A stretch of DNA of 45,699 nucleotides from Alphaproteobacteria bacterium (GTDB taxonomy: Bacteria > Pseudomonadota > Alphaproteobacteria > Rhizobiales > Hyphomicrobiaceae), in assembly GCA_018830445.1 (NCBI GenBank), contig JAHJSN010000187.1, positions 1-45,699 of the forward strand. The letters run 5' to 3'. Below, piece by piece: positions 16,787 to 26,524 of the stretch. The translations under genes were made by a program, and so were the position numbers. The notes beneath the pieces were generated by a model, which had not been told where the DNA came from, ran no database searches, and saw only the letters and a program-made list of their open reading frames with translations. Positions within the stretch are counted from its first letter, which is position 1; the number at the start of each line of letters is the position of its first letter.

Positions 16787-16958
16787 GCGCGTCTCCTCGT
16801 GAGGATCACCGGGTGCTGCATGGTTCGTGTTCCATCTGATTCTGGGCCCCTGGGGGAAGTAACTTTTCCCGCAGAGGGCAATTAATACGGGGATGAATGG
16901 GGCATGCACGGTGCCGGGCAACGCGGGGAGCGACGGGCGGGTGGTAGTCTTGCGTGGG

Positions 16959-17915
16959 TCAGACGTTTGCCAATCGGCCGGCGAGATTTGCCAACAGCAC
17001 TTCGAAGGGATCGGCACGCGAAGGCACCCCGCCGTTGATTGCTGGCACGGGCAGGAAAGGCTTGAGAGCGCGGGCGATATGGCGGCAAAGGCGCCGCCCG
17101 GTCACCGACCTGTGATCCCAGAATTCCTCGACCAATTCGTTGAGGCTCGAAATCAATTCCGCACCGTCGCCGTCGCCGATGCGGACGGCGCCCGGCCTGC
17201 CGGTGGAGCCGTTGGCAGCAAAGCTGCGTGCGGCGGCGTCGATCATGACGATGTCGGCGAAGTATTGGCCGGCGATTTCCTCGTAGCGTCGCAGGACGCG
17301 GTCACGATCGGCGGGCGACAGGGTATCCTTGTGCGTGACAACGAGCAGGCTGCGTTCGCGCAACCGGGCCGGCAGGCCGCTCACGGCGCGGCGCTCCGAA
17401 TCGGTCCATGGCCGTGCAGCAACCGAGCACCACAAGAAAATGTCGGCTTCTTCCTGGAACGGGACGCTGCCATGACAACCCGGCGTGTCGAGGATCTCGA
17501 AGTCGACATTGCGCATACTGGGCAGGTCGACGTCGATGCGCTCCAGGCCTGAATAGAGAAAACGCGGCAGGGGCTCGTTGCCGGCCAATGTCGCCAGCGG
17601 AAGCCTGCCGGTGCCGGTGACGGCCGTTACCGACGGCACGACACCGTGCTTCAGACGCACCGGTACGGCCGTGTTGCCGATCACGGCCGAGGGAAGTACG
17701 TCAAGTCCGGCCAGCATGTTGGCCACCGACGTCTTGCCCGAATTGGTTTCGCCGGCAATAAGGACGACGGGGCTGCGGTGCAGTGAGCGTTGCAGGCGGT
17801 CAAGCGTGGCATCAAGCGTGTTGCGAACGTCGACGTGTCCAGGAGCCTCCACGCGCTTCAACTGCGAGCGCGCGTCGGCGATCAAGCCGTAGAGGATCTG
17901 CATGGCCTCGGTCAT
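16959..17915 (-). CDS. dynamin-like GTPase, short partner
   Basis: A 318-residue P-loop GTPase of the dynamin/Era-like group. G1 is GETNSGKTS (55-63), G3 is DTPG (143-146) and G4 is THKD (194-197). The G domain fills most of the protein, with a short helical C-terminus. No membrane span is seen. It follows the 748-residue GTPase by 17 bases, and its ribosome site (CGGAG) lies beside that gene's stop, so the two are probably co-translated. Pairs of bacterial dynamin-like proteins can form hetero-oligomers that act on membranes. That role is an inference here. Confidence 0.85.
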   Translation of the reverse strand: MTEAMQILYGLIADARSQLKRVEAPGHVDVRNTLDATLDRLQRSLHRSPVVLIAGETNSGKTSVANMLAGLDVLPSAVIGNTAVPVRLKHGVVPSVTAVTGTGRLPLATLAGNEPLPRFLYSGLERIDVDLPSMRNVDFEILDTPGCHGSVPFQEEADIFLWCSVAARPWTDSERRAVSGLPARLRERSLLVVTHKDTLSPADRDRVLRRYEEIAGQYFADIVMIDAAARSFAANGSTGRPGAVRIGDGDGAELISSLNELVEEFWDHRSVTGRRLCRHIARALKPFLPVPAINGGVPSRADPFEVLLANLAGRLANV

Positions 17916-17932
17916 CGCGAGCTGAGCTCCGA

Positions 17933-20179
17933 TCAGTTGGACCGTTTCGGTGATGCCGCGCGCAATTCGGTGATGATCTCCTCAAGGCGACCGCCGATCG
18001 TTGCCGATTCACCAAGGTGGGCCCGCAATTTGGCGATGTCGCTATTGCGACGCTCCAGAGAATCGGGTGCCGCAGTGGTGCCGACCTCGCTGGCCAGGCT
18101 GTCATAAGCAGTGCGCAGGTCCTCGCGGCGGCTGCGAAGCGCTTCGATGATCGAATTGCAGATGCCGAACGACCACTTCGTCATGTTGGTGCCATAGCCC
18201 ATCAGGGCCATTTCCGCGTTACCGATCAATTCCTCGATGACCGCACCGAACTCGTCACAAATCAGTTCGTATACCTCTTCGCCGCGCTGCTCGGGAGACG
18301 GCGACCGTTTCAAGTAGGCCGACCACCATGGCAATTCGAGATCGAGAACGACCGCAGCCGACAGCGATGACAGGTTTGCCTGCGGCATCGGGAAGCCCCG
18401 GACATCCGGCTCGCGCGGCGGATTGGAGCCGGGAATGATCATCGCCATCAGTTGATGCAGCTCGGGCGAAACGCGGGCTTGCAGGTCGGCCAGCCGGTGG
18501 GCTGCATGGTTGAAACCGGCGGTAAAGATTTCCGCCAGCCGCCGGCGGAGCAGATCCGCCTCGCACCGCCATTCGCGCGGGCCGCGACCGCGGCGCAAGG
18601 TGTCGATCAGAACATGGCGTTCATCGGCTGCGTAGCGCCCGACTTCGTTGGTGAGGACCTGACGCAAGCGGGAGACTTCTTCGTAGACGATCTCGCGCAT
18701 CTGCTCGTCGATCGATTTCGCAGACGTCTCGATGATCGCAGAAACCTCTCCCAACTGGCGCAGTTCGGCATCGAGGCGGGGAAGCTCGGCGCCGGCTTGC
18801 TGCGCGGTGGTGTGGGCGGTCAGCTGCATGTCGGTGAGTTGTGACAGTTCCCCCTGGATGGCGTTCTCGCTGGCGCGGGCCAACTCGGCAAAACACTGGG
18901 CCACCTGCCTGATGACGTGGCCGCTGCGGCTTTCCACCATGAGCTGGTCAATGGCCCGATAAACAGCAGGCACGCCGGAAGCAGCGAGGAGGGCATCCTT
19001 CAGATCGCTGCGATGGGGTCCGTCGGATTGTGCGGTTCGCACGAGATCCTCGCGCCGCATCAACCCGGTCTCGACGAAATAGGCAAGCGAGCGGCGGTCG
19101 AAAGGCTGCGAATATCCGCCTGAAGCCAGGGCCGCGTTTGCCCAGCGCGCCGAACCGGCGATCACGGGAATATTCGAATCCGGGAACTCCCGGGCGATGC
19201 GCTGTTCGACGAATTCGCGAACGTCGCGCTGGTCCTGAGAGATGTCGGTTAGATCGTCGATGCGGTTGATGAAGACGACGAAGCGATCCTTGTGCAAGCC
19301 GCGAAGTATCCGCAACAGCGCGACGTCGGCGTCCGAGAGCGGCTGGCGGGCGGTAAGGACGACGATATAAAGGTCGGCGCGTTCAAGGCTGCGCCGCGTC
19401 ACCTCGTCCCGCAAGAGGAAGGGGTCGTTGGTGCCCGGCGTATCGATGATCGTCGAGGGGAAGGCAAATGGGCCATTCAGGCAATGGACATCGGCGGCGC
19501 GGGTAATGTCGGAGAAGCGTCCAACGTCGGACTGGGAGGCCGCAGAGTTCGCGGAGAGTTCGCCCGAACAGACATACCGCAACAGTACGCCGTCATCGAG
19601 TGCATCGTAGCTGTGCGACCGGCCCATCAACTCCTGCATCTGCGGGCCAAGCCGAGACGCGGCGCGGTGACGAAGCGAATTGATCTGCTGGCGAAGAAGT
19701 TCCGGTTCGAAGCCGGGCACGAGCCGCTCGGTCAGTTCGCGAAGCAATCCGCCGCCATCGGCCAACCGCCGCCATTCCTCATCGTTGAAGAAGTGGAAGA
19801 CCGCCGCGGGGTCATCGGGGCCGCGCTGGCCGAAATGCAGATGGGTAACCGCAGTGGTCCACGGTGTGACATCCGTCGGCAGGAGGTCCGGCATCTGGAC
19901 GCAGGCATTGATGAAGGAACTCTTGCCCGACTTGATCTGGCCAATGACGGCGATCCTGCAGACCTGGCGCTCAAGTAGGCGGCCGGCCTCCTCGACCAGC
20001 GACTTGCCCGAAGGCTCGACAACCTGGGCCAGCCGGGCCCCTAGTTGCAAGAGTTCGCGGCGCTTGGCGTCAAGGCCAGCGCCGATGCCACCGTTACGCC
20101 GGAAGTCATAACCTACGGCGGTTGCGGCTTCCCCGACGGGATCGGATCGTCCGTCGTCCAACAGAGCGGTATCCCCCAT
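17933..20179 (-). CDS. dynamin-family GTPase, large partner
   Basis: A 748-residue bacterial dynamin-like protein. An N-terminal helical lead-in (about 1-72) precedes the G domain with G1 GQIKSGKSS (80-88), G2 threonines in PTDVTPWTTAVTHL, G3 DTPGTNDP (246-253) and G4 NRID (305-308). The remaining ~400 residues are largely helical (stalk-like), with a hydrophobic stretch around LSAAVVLDLELPWWSAYL that might serve as a membrane-binding paddle. It is the first gene of the GTPase pair. The Sel1-repeat protein lies upstream on the same strand after 187 bases. Possible roles include membrane fission or repair and phage-related defence; none is shown by sequence. Confidence 0.88.
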   Translation of the reverse strand: MGDTALLDDGRSDPVGEAATAVGYDFRRNGGIGAGLDAKRRELLQLGARLAQVVEPSGKSLVEEAGRLLERQVCRIAVIGQIKSGKSSFINACVQMPDLLPTDVTPWTTAVTHLHFGQRGPDDPAAVFHFFNDEEWRRLADGGGLLRELTERLVPGFEPELLRQQINSLRHRAASRLGPQMQELMGRSHSYDALDDGVLLRYVCSGELSANSAASQSDVGRFSDITRAADVHCLNGPFAFPSTIIDTPGTNDPFLLRDEVTRRSLERADLYIVVLTARQPLSDADVALLRILRGLHKDRFVVFINRIDDLTDISQDQRDVREFVEQRIAREFPDSNIPVIAGSARWANAALASGGYSQPFDRRSLAYFVETGLMRREDLVRTAQSDGPHRSDLKDALLAASGVPAVYRAIDQLMVESRSGHVIRQVAQCFAELARASENAIQGELSQLTDMQLTAHTTAQQAGAELPRLDAELRQLGEVSAIIETSAKSIDEQMREIVYEEVSRLRQVLTNEVGRYAADERHVLIDTLRRGRGPREWRCEADLLRRRLAEIFTAGFNHAAHRLADLQARVSPELHQLMAMIIPGSNPPREPDVRGFPMPQANLSSLSAAVVLDLELPWWSAYLKRSPSPEQRGEEVYELICDEFGAVIEELIGNAEMALMGYGTNMTKWSFGICNSIIEALRSRREDLRTAYDSLASEVGTTAAPDSLERRNSDIAKLRAHLGESATIGGRLEEIITELRAASPKRSN

Positions 20180-20366
20180 TACTCAGAGACCTTGTACTCG
20201 ATACTCGGTCCCACCCCAGACCACGCTTGGGAGACGTTCCGCCAAAATTGGGGCGGAAATTCATCCTGATGGTCAAAGAATCCGCTTGCCGACCCGGCAT
20301 GCGCGCTTTTGTCTTCAAAGGTTTAACACGCCGGTTTGCGATTGTGGCCGGCAAAATGAACGTCCG

Positions 20367-22292
20367 TCACTGGAGTTCAAGGCGCGCGCGCCGTTCCGAG
20401 GCGTGCGTTGCGCCCAACTCGGCCGCCCGCGCATACCAGCGAATTGCCTCCGCGACATCCGGTGCTGGAGGGCTATTCGTCTGAAACACCGCCACATAAT
20501 TGGGATCATAGGTCGCCGCCAAGAGCATCGCGCCGCGTGCCGAGCCGGCATCGGCGGCGCGCTGGAAGAGAATTCGCGCCGCGCTCATGCTGCCGCTATC
20601 GATCTGCACCTCGCCATTGTCGACGTTGCGTTGGACAGCGGCCGGCAGGTCAGGTGCTTCCTGCGCGTCAGGGACAAGGACGCTTGCCACCCCCGGCATC
20701 GTCAGCACGAATTCCGTCGACTTACGCGCGGTCCCGTCAGGGCGGCGCAATTCGGCAGCGATGTTGATGCGATGGGCGAAACCGGTGGGAACCGTCAGTT
20801 TCAAATCGGCGAGGTCGGCGAGGTCGACGCGCCATGTGTCGGATGTCAATTCGGTCCCCGCCGAGAACTTCGATCCGCGCTTCAAGCCGGTAATGATGAG
20901 ATGATGCCCGGACAGGTCACTTGGTGCGCCGAGGACTTGCAGGGGAAATGGAGCCGGCTCGTCGCCGGCAATCGGTACGACACCTGCGTGATGGATCGCG
21001 ACTTCTCCCGGGCCCAGCTCTGGAACCGGGGGTGGTACTTCACGGGATGCGGCAGGGTCCGCAGCGGCGGGCTCTTCAGCGTTTCGGGCAGTGGGAGGAA
21101 GGTCTTGGGGGGCTTCGAAGACAGCAACGACCGGAGCCTTGGTCTGGGCGGAGGCACTCGGCGTTTCGCTTTCGGGAAGCGGGGACGCGGGGGCGGGCGC
21201 TCCGGTGGCGCCGGGTCCGATCACGGTCGTTGCGCCGAGGAATGCGATTGCGGCTTTTGCGGGCTGGATTTCCGAGGTTGTTCCCGGTTCCGAAGCCAGG
21301 GCCTGAGAAGGGGACAGCGCCGCGACCAGTTCGCGGGCCGAGGAAACCTCAGGCGCCGGCTGGGCAGGTCCGAGGCGCACTGCCTGTGCGCTCTGCGATC
21401 CTGAAGAATTCGCTGCCGCCGGAGTGGCTGCCAGTTCCAATTCCGTCGCGCTTTCGCTTTGTGCGATATCGCCGGACACTTCTGGAATGCCCACGAGTTT
21501 CGGGCGCGGCGGAGTGATTTGTCCCGACTGCGCCAGCAGCCTCGAAGCTGCGGCCGGCTCAGATTCCGCCTGACCAGAAGCGAATTGCCCGGGTTGCGTG
21601 GGGGAGGTCGTCGACGAATCCTGGTCAGTGCTTACCATTTCCGTCGGCGCCGCGGGCACCGCGGGCACCGCGGGGGCTTCGGCTGGCGTAGCGCCACTTG
21701 CGGCGCCTTCAGCAACGCCGGGGGCGGCCACCTGTGCAGCGCCGGGCGATATCGGCTTTGATGGCGCATCCGCGGCCGGTGGCGCGGCTTCCCGTGCGGG
21801 CGGTGCTGAGGCGCCGAGGCGGGCGGCGAAGCTATCTTGCGACGCTGGAACACTGGATATCACAGGTGCTTCAAATGCCAGCCGGCTCGAATCCAAATTC
21901 AGCCAATAGACCGTTCCTGCCGTGGCGAGCGCGGACACCACCGCGGCTGTGATCGAGGCGACTATGACCGTATGGAATGCGCCAGAATCGCTTCCGGATT
22001 TGATGGTGGCGGGAACGGGGTGTTTGACGATAACCGGGAATTCGGTCGGGCGAGCGCCCTGATCGCGCACAATCTTGTGGCCATCGCGCGATTTGAGTTG
22101 TAGCAGCGCGTCCGCCGGCGCGGCATCGTTGGCTGGCCGGTCGAGGATCGCGGGTTTGGCTTTGCGGGCGGTGCCGGCGGCCCTAGCGGCTGCGTCGGCG
22201 GACGCCGAAGCGCGCGTATCCGGATCGATTTTCTCAAGCCGTTTCAACAGCTTCTTCAGATCGCCGAGATCCGGTTCGTCAGCGTGTTTCAC
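20367..22292 (-). CDS. large Ala/Pro-rich membrane protein with Sel1-like C-terminus
   Basis: A 641-residue protein from the GTG that follows GGGGG by five bases; a GTG 12 codons earlier also opens the frame. Residues 1-105 are polar and cytoplasmic, with LGDLKKLLKRLEKIDPDTRA near the start. One membrane span follows (about 107-129, VIVASITAAVVSALATAGTV). A disordered Ala/Pro/Ser-rich linker of ~270 residues comes next. Then there is a globular region with the segment LTVPTGFAHRINIAAELR, and a C-terminal pair of Sel1/TPR-like helices (ARILFQRAADAGSARGAMLL and EAIRWYARAAELGA). It resembles the protein at 43760 in plan. Function unknown; possibly a periplasmic scaffold. Confidence 0.75.
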   Translation of the reverse strand: MKHADEPDLGDLKKLLKRLEKIDPDTRASASADAAARAAGTARKAKPAILDRPANDAAPADALLQLKSRDGHKIVRDQGARPTEFPVIVKHPVPATIKSGSDSGAFHTVIVASITAAVVSALATAGTVYWLNLDSSRLAFEAPVISSVPASQDSFAARLGASAPPAREAAPPAADAPSKPISPGAAQVAAPGVAEGAASGATPAEAPAVPAVPAAPTEMVSTDQDSSTTSPTQPGQFASGQAESEPAAASRLLAQSGQITPPRPKLVGIPEVSGDIAQSESATELELAATPAAANSSGSQSAQAVRLGPAQPAPEVSSARELVAALSPSQALASEPGTTSEIQPAKAAIAFLGATTVIGPGATGAPAPASPLPESETPSASAQTKAPVVAVFEAPQDLPPTARNAEEPAAADPAASREVPPPVPELGPGEVAIHHAGVVPIAGDEPAPFPLQVLGAPSDLSGHHLIITGLKRGSKFSAGTELTSDTWRVDLADLADLKLTVPTGFAHRINIAAELRRPDGTARKSTEFVLTMPGVASVLVPDAQEAPDLPAAVQRNVDNGEVQIDSGSMSAARILFQRAADAGSARGAMLLAATYDPNYVAVFQTNSPPAPDVAEAIRWYARAAELGATHASERRARLELQ

Positions 22293-22345
22293 CGATGCCC
22301 CCAATGGCAACAAACGCGAGCGGCGCACCGGCGATGGCCGAACAC

Positions 22346-22489
22346 TAGTGCTCCGACTCTGACATATGGTTCCCTGCCGGGAACCTGAATGTCAGCCCGG
22401 AACACTAGGCAACCATTTGATTGTGTTCTGGATTCACAAACATTTGACGACCTCCACCCGGGAATCAAACGTTTGCTCCAGAACACTAG
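22346..22489. repeat. Palindromic modules A and B, copy 2
   Basis: The element starts CTAGTGCTCCGACTCTGACA and ends CCAGAACACTAG. Module A pairs CTGACAT with ATGTCAG and GGTTCCC with GGGAACC around TGCC. A joins B at a CTAG, and B differs from copy 1 at three positions in its arms. It lies between the Sel1 protein gene start and rimO. Confidence 0.88.
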
Positions 22490-22686
22490 GTGTGTAGCTG
22501 CTCCAGTCTCCGAGACGCCGGCCGGAAGACGCTGCAACTCTTCATGCGTTCGCCAACACCTTCGGTCCCCATCCGACACCATTGGGCTAATCATGGGATT
22601 TTGGCGGCGGTGCGACCGAGATCGCAAATTGCTGTTTTGGCCCGCAAATCCAACATCGTGACCGTCAACAGGCGTGCATTCGATCG

Positions 22687-24048
22687 TCACCGCTCGCCCC
22701 ACAGATCGTACTCGTCGGCGTGCGCGATCGTTGCCGTGACGATATCGCCCGCGGAAAGTCCGGTGTCGCCGTTGAGGAAAACGCTGCCGTCTATCTCGGG
22801 GGCGTCCCATTTGGAGCGGCCCAGTGCACCCTCCTCGTCAACCTCGTCGATCAGCACGTCGACCGTCTGCCCGACCTTGCCGGCCAGGATGTCGCGGGAG
22901 ACCTCCTGCTGGACCGCCATGAAGCGGTGCCAGCGCTCCTCCTTGACCTCTTCGGGCACGGCGCCGGGCAGGGCGTTCGCCACAGCGCCTTCGACGGGTT
23001 CGTACTTGAAGCAGCCGACGCGGTTCAGGCCGGCTTCGCGGAGCCAGTCGAGCAACATTTCGAAGTCAGCGTCGGTTTCGCCGGGGAAGCCGACAATGAA
23101 GGTCGAGCGCAGCGCCAGATCCGGGCACACCTGCCGCCAGGACTTGATGCGCTCCAGCGTTTTTTCCTGGTGGGCGGGGCGCCGCATGGCCTTCAACACC
23201 GCAGGAGAAGCGTGCTGGAAAGGTATATCCATGTAAGGCAGAATTTTACCCTCGGCCATCAGCGGGATGACTTCGTCGACATGCGGGTAGGGGTAGACGT
23301 AGTGCAGCCGGACCCAAGCGCCGAATTCGCCGAGTTCCTTGCAGAGGTCGAGGAACCGGGCGCGGACTTCGCGGTCCTTCCACCGGCTTGGCGCGTACTT
23401 GAGGTCGAGACCGTAGGCGGAGGTGTCCTGGCTGATAACGAGAAGTTCCTTGACGCCGGCCTTGACCAGGCGTTCGGCTTCACGGAGCACGTCGGAGGCC
23501 TGCCGGCTCGCAAGGTCACCGCGCAGGCCGGGGATGATGCAGAACGAGCAGCGGTTGTTGCAGCCCTCCGAGATTTTCAAATAGGCGTAGTGGCGCGGCG
23601 TCAGGCGCAGGCCTTCGGCAGGCACCAGGTCGACATAAGGGTCGTGCTGAGGCGGGACAGCTTCGTGTACGGCGTTGACGACCTGCTCGTACTGGTGGGG
23701 ACCGGTTACGGCGAGCACGCCGGGATGCTCGGCGCGGATGCGCTGTTCCTCGACGCCAAGACACCCGGTGACGATGACGCGACCATTCTCGCTGAGGGCT
23801 TCGCCGATGGCGTCGAGGCTTTCCCGCTTCGCGGAGTCGATGAAGCCACAGGTGTTGACGACCACCACGTCAGCGCCGTCATAATCGGGCGAAATCTCGT
23901 AACCTTCTGAGCGCAACCGGGTGAGAATTCGCTCCGAGTCGACGAGTGCCTTGGGGCAGCCCAGCGATACAAAGCCGACGCGCGGCGCGGCACGGCGGAT
24001 CAGCGGCGATTTCGATGCCTTTTCGGCTGGCGGCGCGTTCGCGGACAT
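22687..24048 (-). CDS. rimO: ribosomal protein S12 methylthiotransferase RimO
   Basis: RimO is a radical-SAM enzyme that adds a methylthio group to Asp88/89 of ribosomal protein S12. The product has 453 residues from the ATG at 24048, close to the family norm. The N-terminal UPF0004 domain carries the auxiliary cluster cysteines in [12 protein letters not shown] (Cys31), NTCGF (Cys67) and TGCLG (Cys96). The radical-SAM motif is CNNRCSFC (Cys163, 167, 170). A TRAM domain closes the protein (about 385-453). The frame is open 66 codons further upstream, but that part is low-complexity and unlike RimO. It overlaps nothing and follows the deacetylase gene by ~150 bases. Confidence 0.96.
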   Translation of the reverse strand: MSANAPPAEKASKSPLIRRAAPRVGFVSLGCPKALVDSERILTRLRSEGYEISPDYDGADVVVVNTCGFIDSAKRESLDAIGEALSENGRVIVTGCLGVEEQRIRAEHPGVLAVTGPHQYEQVVNAVHEAVPPQHDPYVDLVPAEGLRLTPRHYAYLKISEGCNNRCSFCIIPGLRGDLASRQASDVLREAERLVKAGVKELLVISQDTSAYGLDLKYAPSRWKDREVRARFLDLCKELGEFGAWVRLHYVYPYPHVDEVIPLMAEGKILPYMDIPFQHASPAVLKAMRRPAHQEKTLERIKSWRQVCPDLALRSTFIVGFPGETDADFEMLLDWLREAGLNRVGCFKYEPVEGAVANALPGAVPEEVKEERWHRFMAVQQEVSRDILAGKVGQTVDVLIDEVDEEGALGRSKWDAPEIDGSVFLNGDTGLSAGDIVTATIAHADEYDLWGER

Positions 24049-24202
24049 CAGAGCTTTCTGGGGGTCATGGGTGTTACCCGTGCAGATAGCATTCCGGCGC
24101 GGCAAGCGCCATGGGACAAGTGGCCAAAGCGGCTGATTTCTGCGGCTCGCGCAACGAATTGCGCAGGCAGCCCGTGAACTGCCGCGACCGGCGGCGAGCC
24201 GG

Positions 24203-25105
24203 TCAGGACGCGAAAGCCTGGCGGGCGGCACGCAGCGTGTTGGCATAGGCCGCGACGGTCAGCGAAATCGGCTGGGCGTAACCGCCGCCCAGGACACTCG
24301 CGACCGGCATGGAGTGCTTCCGGGCAAAGGCGAATACGCGCCGGTCGCGCTCATGCAGCCCTGCAAGTGACAGCGACAGCCGGCCGAGCCGGTCTTCATG
24401 AAGCGGATCGACGCCGGCATTATAGATCAGCAATCCGGGACGAAACCCGGCGATTGCGGCAAGCGCCTCGTCGAGAGTTTCAAGGTACACAGCATCGCCG
24501 GTTGCATCGGGTAATGGAAACGCCACGTCGGGAGGGACTTTCCTCGCCGGGAAATTCTTGCCGCCGTAAAGATCGACGGTGAGGACGCGCGGCTCGGCGG
24601 CCATGAGTGCGGCCGTGCCGTCGCCCTGGTGGACGTCGCAATCAAGGATGGCGATCCGCGCCACCGCCGCCTCGTCGAGCAGCACGCGCGAGACGACCGC
24701 CGCGTCGTTGAAGACGCAGTAGCCAGAGCCGAAGTCGCGGTGGGCATGATGCGTGCCGCCGGAGAGGTTCGAGGCAATTCCTGTTGCCAGAGCCGCGCGT
24801 GCCGCTGCCAGGCTGCCGCCGACGGAAACCAAAGAACGGGCGACAAGGGTATCGGAGAGCGGCAGTCCCAACTTGCGGACGGCACAACCATCCAAGGTCC
24901 GGTTGAGGACGGCGCCCACATAGGCCGGGCAGTGGACCCGGCGGAGATCCTCGACGCAAATCCGCGGGGCGGCGGCAAGCAACCCTTCCGGCACGATTTT
25001 CTCGCGCGCGACCGCCTCGCGAAGCAGCCGGTATTTCTCCGCGGGAAAGGTATGGCCCGGCGTCAGCGGTATGTCCCCAGTGTCGGGAAAGAAGACCTGC
25101 GCCAT
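24203..25105 (-). CDS. histone deacetylase-like amidohydrolase
   Basis: A 300-residue arginase-fold zinc hydrolase of the HDAC/AcuC/acetylpolyamine group. The paired active-site histidines are in [19 protein letters not shown] (119-120). Zinc ligands are Asp157 and His159 in [11 protein letters not shown] and Asp233 in [13 protein letters not shown], with GGGY near the end. All catalytic residues are present, so the enzyme should be active. The likely substrates are acetyl-lysine or small acetylated amines; sequence does not decide. AAGG lies upstream of the ATG. It follows the Cys-rich protein gene by 22 bases and so probably shares its transcript. Confidence 0.9.
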   Translation of the reverse strand: MAQVFFPDTGDIPLTPGHTFPAEKYRLLREAVAREKIVPEGLLAAAPRICVEDLRRVHCPAYVGAVLNRTLDGCAVRKLGLPLSDTLVARSLVSVGGSLAAARAALATGIASNLSGGTHHAHRDFGSGYCVFNDAAVVSRVLLDEAAVARIAILDCDVHQGDGTAALMAAEPRVLTVDLYGGKNFPARKVPPDVAFPLPDATGDAVYLETLDEALAAIAGFRPGLLIYNAGVDPLHEDRLGRLSLSLAGLHERDRRVFAFARKHSMPVASVLGGGYAQPISLTVAAYANTLRAARQAFAS

Positions 25106-25127
25106 GGCGGCTACCTTCGCTGGAATG

Positions 25128-25622
25128 TCAGTCGCGGCAGACCGGCTCGGGGTCGCAGGAACACCCGCCGGGGCATTTCTTCACGGCCCGGTGGCAGCCG
25201 ATCGCCGGAGAGCACGCGCCGGTATAGACGACGAGAACATTCTTCCTGCACGAACAGCCCTGCCGGCAGCTGTCCCGTATGGTGCGCGTCGCGCAGGTTC
25301 CGTTGAGCGGATCGCAGCGGCTTTCGCTGCGCTGATAGTATTCGCCGTTGCAGCTTCCCTGGCCGATGCCGGTCGAGCACCTTTGCCGGGATGTCTCCTG
25401 GGTCTGGCAGCGGCCTGCAACGCAGCGCGTCGTCGTGCGGATCAGCGTATCGCCGAGGCAGCGCGCGTTGCCGCCCAGCGCAAGGCTGCGCGTGCATTCG
25501 TAGTCGGATGTGCAGTTCTGCGCCGTGGCCAACTGCGGGACTGCGAACAAGACAAGCGCCGAGGCCAGTACGGCGAAAGCGAATGCCAGATGGCGGGCTG
25601 GGGCCGTAGCGGTTTTACGCAT
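25128..25622 (-). CDS. secreted cysteine-rich hypothetical protein
   Basis: A 164-residue protein with a signal peptide (about 1-34, ending ATAQ). The mature ~130 residues hold 18 cysteines, an even number that would allow nine disulfides, spaced as CxxxxxxC, RCVAGRC and GCSC motifs and ending in CPGGCSCDPEPVC. No family was recognised; the pattern resembles small disulfide-stabilised or trypsin-inhibitor-like repeats. It would be periplasmic or secreted. It sits between the membrane metallopeptidase and the deacetylase gene in one direction. Its high cysteine content makes it an outlier among its neighbours. Confidence 0.72.
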   Translation of the reverse strand: MRKTATAPARHLAFAFAVLASALVLFAVPQLATAQNCTSDYECTRSLALGGNARCLGDTLIRTTTRCVAGRCQTQETSRQRCSTGIGQGSCNGEYYQRSESRCDPLNGTCATRTIRDSCRQGCSCRKNVLVVYTGACSPAIGCHRAVKKCPGGCSCDPEPVCRD

Positions 25623-25661
25623 GAAATCGATGTCCGCAGTCGTTGCGGCCGGAATTGGCCA

Positions 25662-26348
25662 TCAGAACCTTAACACACGGATCCAGCGCATCACGTCAAG
25701 CATGCTCATCGCGGCGGCGGCAACGTAGGTGAAGGCTGCGGCGCGCAAGATGTTTCTGGCGGCGCGCATGTCTTTTTCCTCAAGGTAGCCGCCTGCCTTC
25801 AGAACCGGCATGGCGCGGGAGAAGCTCGCGTCGAATTCGACGGGTAACGTCAGGGCGTGCATGAGAATGGTGAACGACAAGATGAGCATGCCGGCGGCCA
25901 ACTGCAGGACCATCAGGAAGGGCGCCTTGGTGAAGATCATCATCACCGGGGCGAGCAGCATCACGCTCGAGCCGATCGTTTCGATCCATCGGGCCTGATG
26001 GGCCATCTGCGTGCGGCGGGCAAGCGGGCCATAGCCGGTTGCATCCTGCATGGCGTGGCCGACCTCGTGGGCGGCAATGACCACAGCCGAAAGCGAGCGG
26101 CCGTTCAAATGCTGGGGGAGAAGGCGAACGACCTTCGCCATCGGATCGTAATGATCGCCGTCCTTGGTTTCCTCGACCTTGACATGGCCGAGCCTCATCT
26201 CATCGAGCAGGTGGCGGGCGAACTCGCCGCCAGTCCCGGGAAAATCCGCCCGCTCGGCGGAATGAGCCTCGATGACGCGTTTCACCCAGAATTGGGGAAG
26301 CACCGCGAGGACCACGAGTAATCCCAGGAAAATGAGGATGATAGCCAA
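25662..26348 (-). CDS. membrane zinc metallopeptidase, YugP type
   Basis: A 228-residue neutral zinc metallopeptidase (Pfam Zn_peptidase_2 / YugP). The catalytic motif is HEVGH (94-98) in AAHEVGHAMQDATGYGPL. There is an N-terminal span (IILIFLGLLVVLAVL), a central hairpin after residue 120 (SSVMLLAPVMMIF and LVLQLAAGMLILSFTILMHA) and a C-terminal span. The downstream glutamate of VEFDASFSRAMPVL is the likely third ligand region. The start is TTG: no ATG or GTG precedes the hydrophobic segment, and GGAGAA lies about 11 bases upstream. It is divergent from the CpxP-like gene. Confidence 0.88.
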   Translation of the reverse strand: MAIILIFLGLLVVLAVLPQFWVKRVIEAHSAERADFPGTGGEFARHLLDEMRLGHVKVEETKDGDHYDPMAKVVRLLPQHLNGRSLSAVVIAAHEVGHAMQDATGYGPLARRTQMAHQARWIETIGSSVMLLAPVMMIFTKAPFLMVLQLAAGMLILSFTILMHALTLPVEFDASFSRAMPVLKAGGYLEEKDMRAARNILRAAAFTYVAAAAMSMLDVMRWIRVLRF

Positions 26349-26524
26349 GTTTCAAGGTTCTCCAGAATGTGTCCGCAAGCAGGCCTTGCAGCCGCGCGCC
26401 TTTACAGAACTTTACAGTGCCGACAGGCCAGCGAAACAGCTTTCCTGCAAATTGGCTTCCGACGGGGCGCTTTCCCCCTGCGCCCTTAAGTCTACCCGCA
26501 ATGCCTCGAACAAGGAGCCATTCA

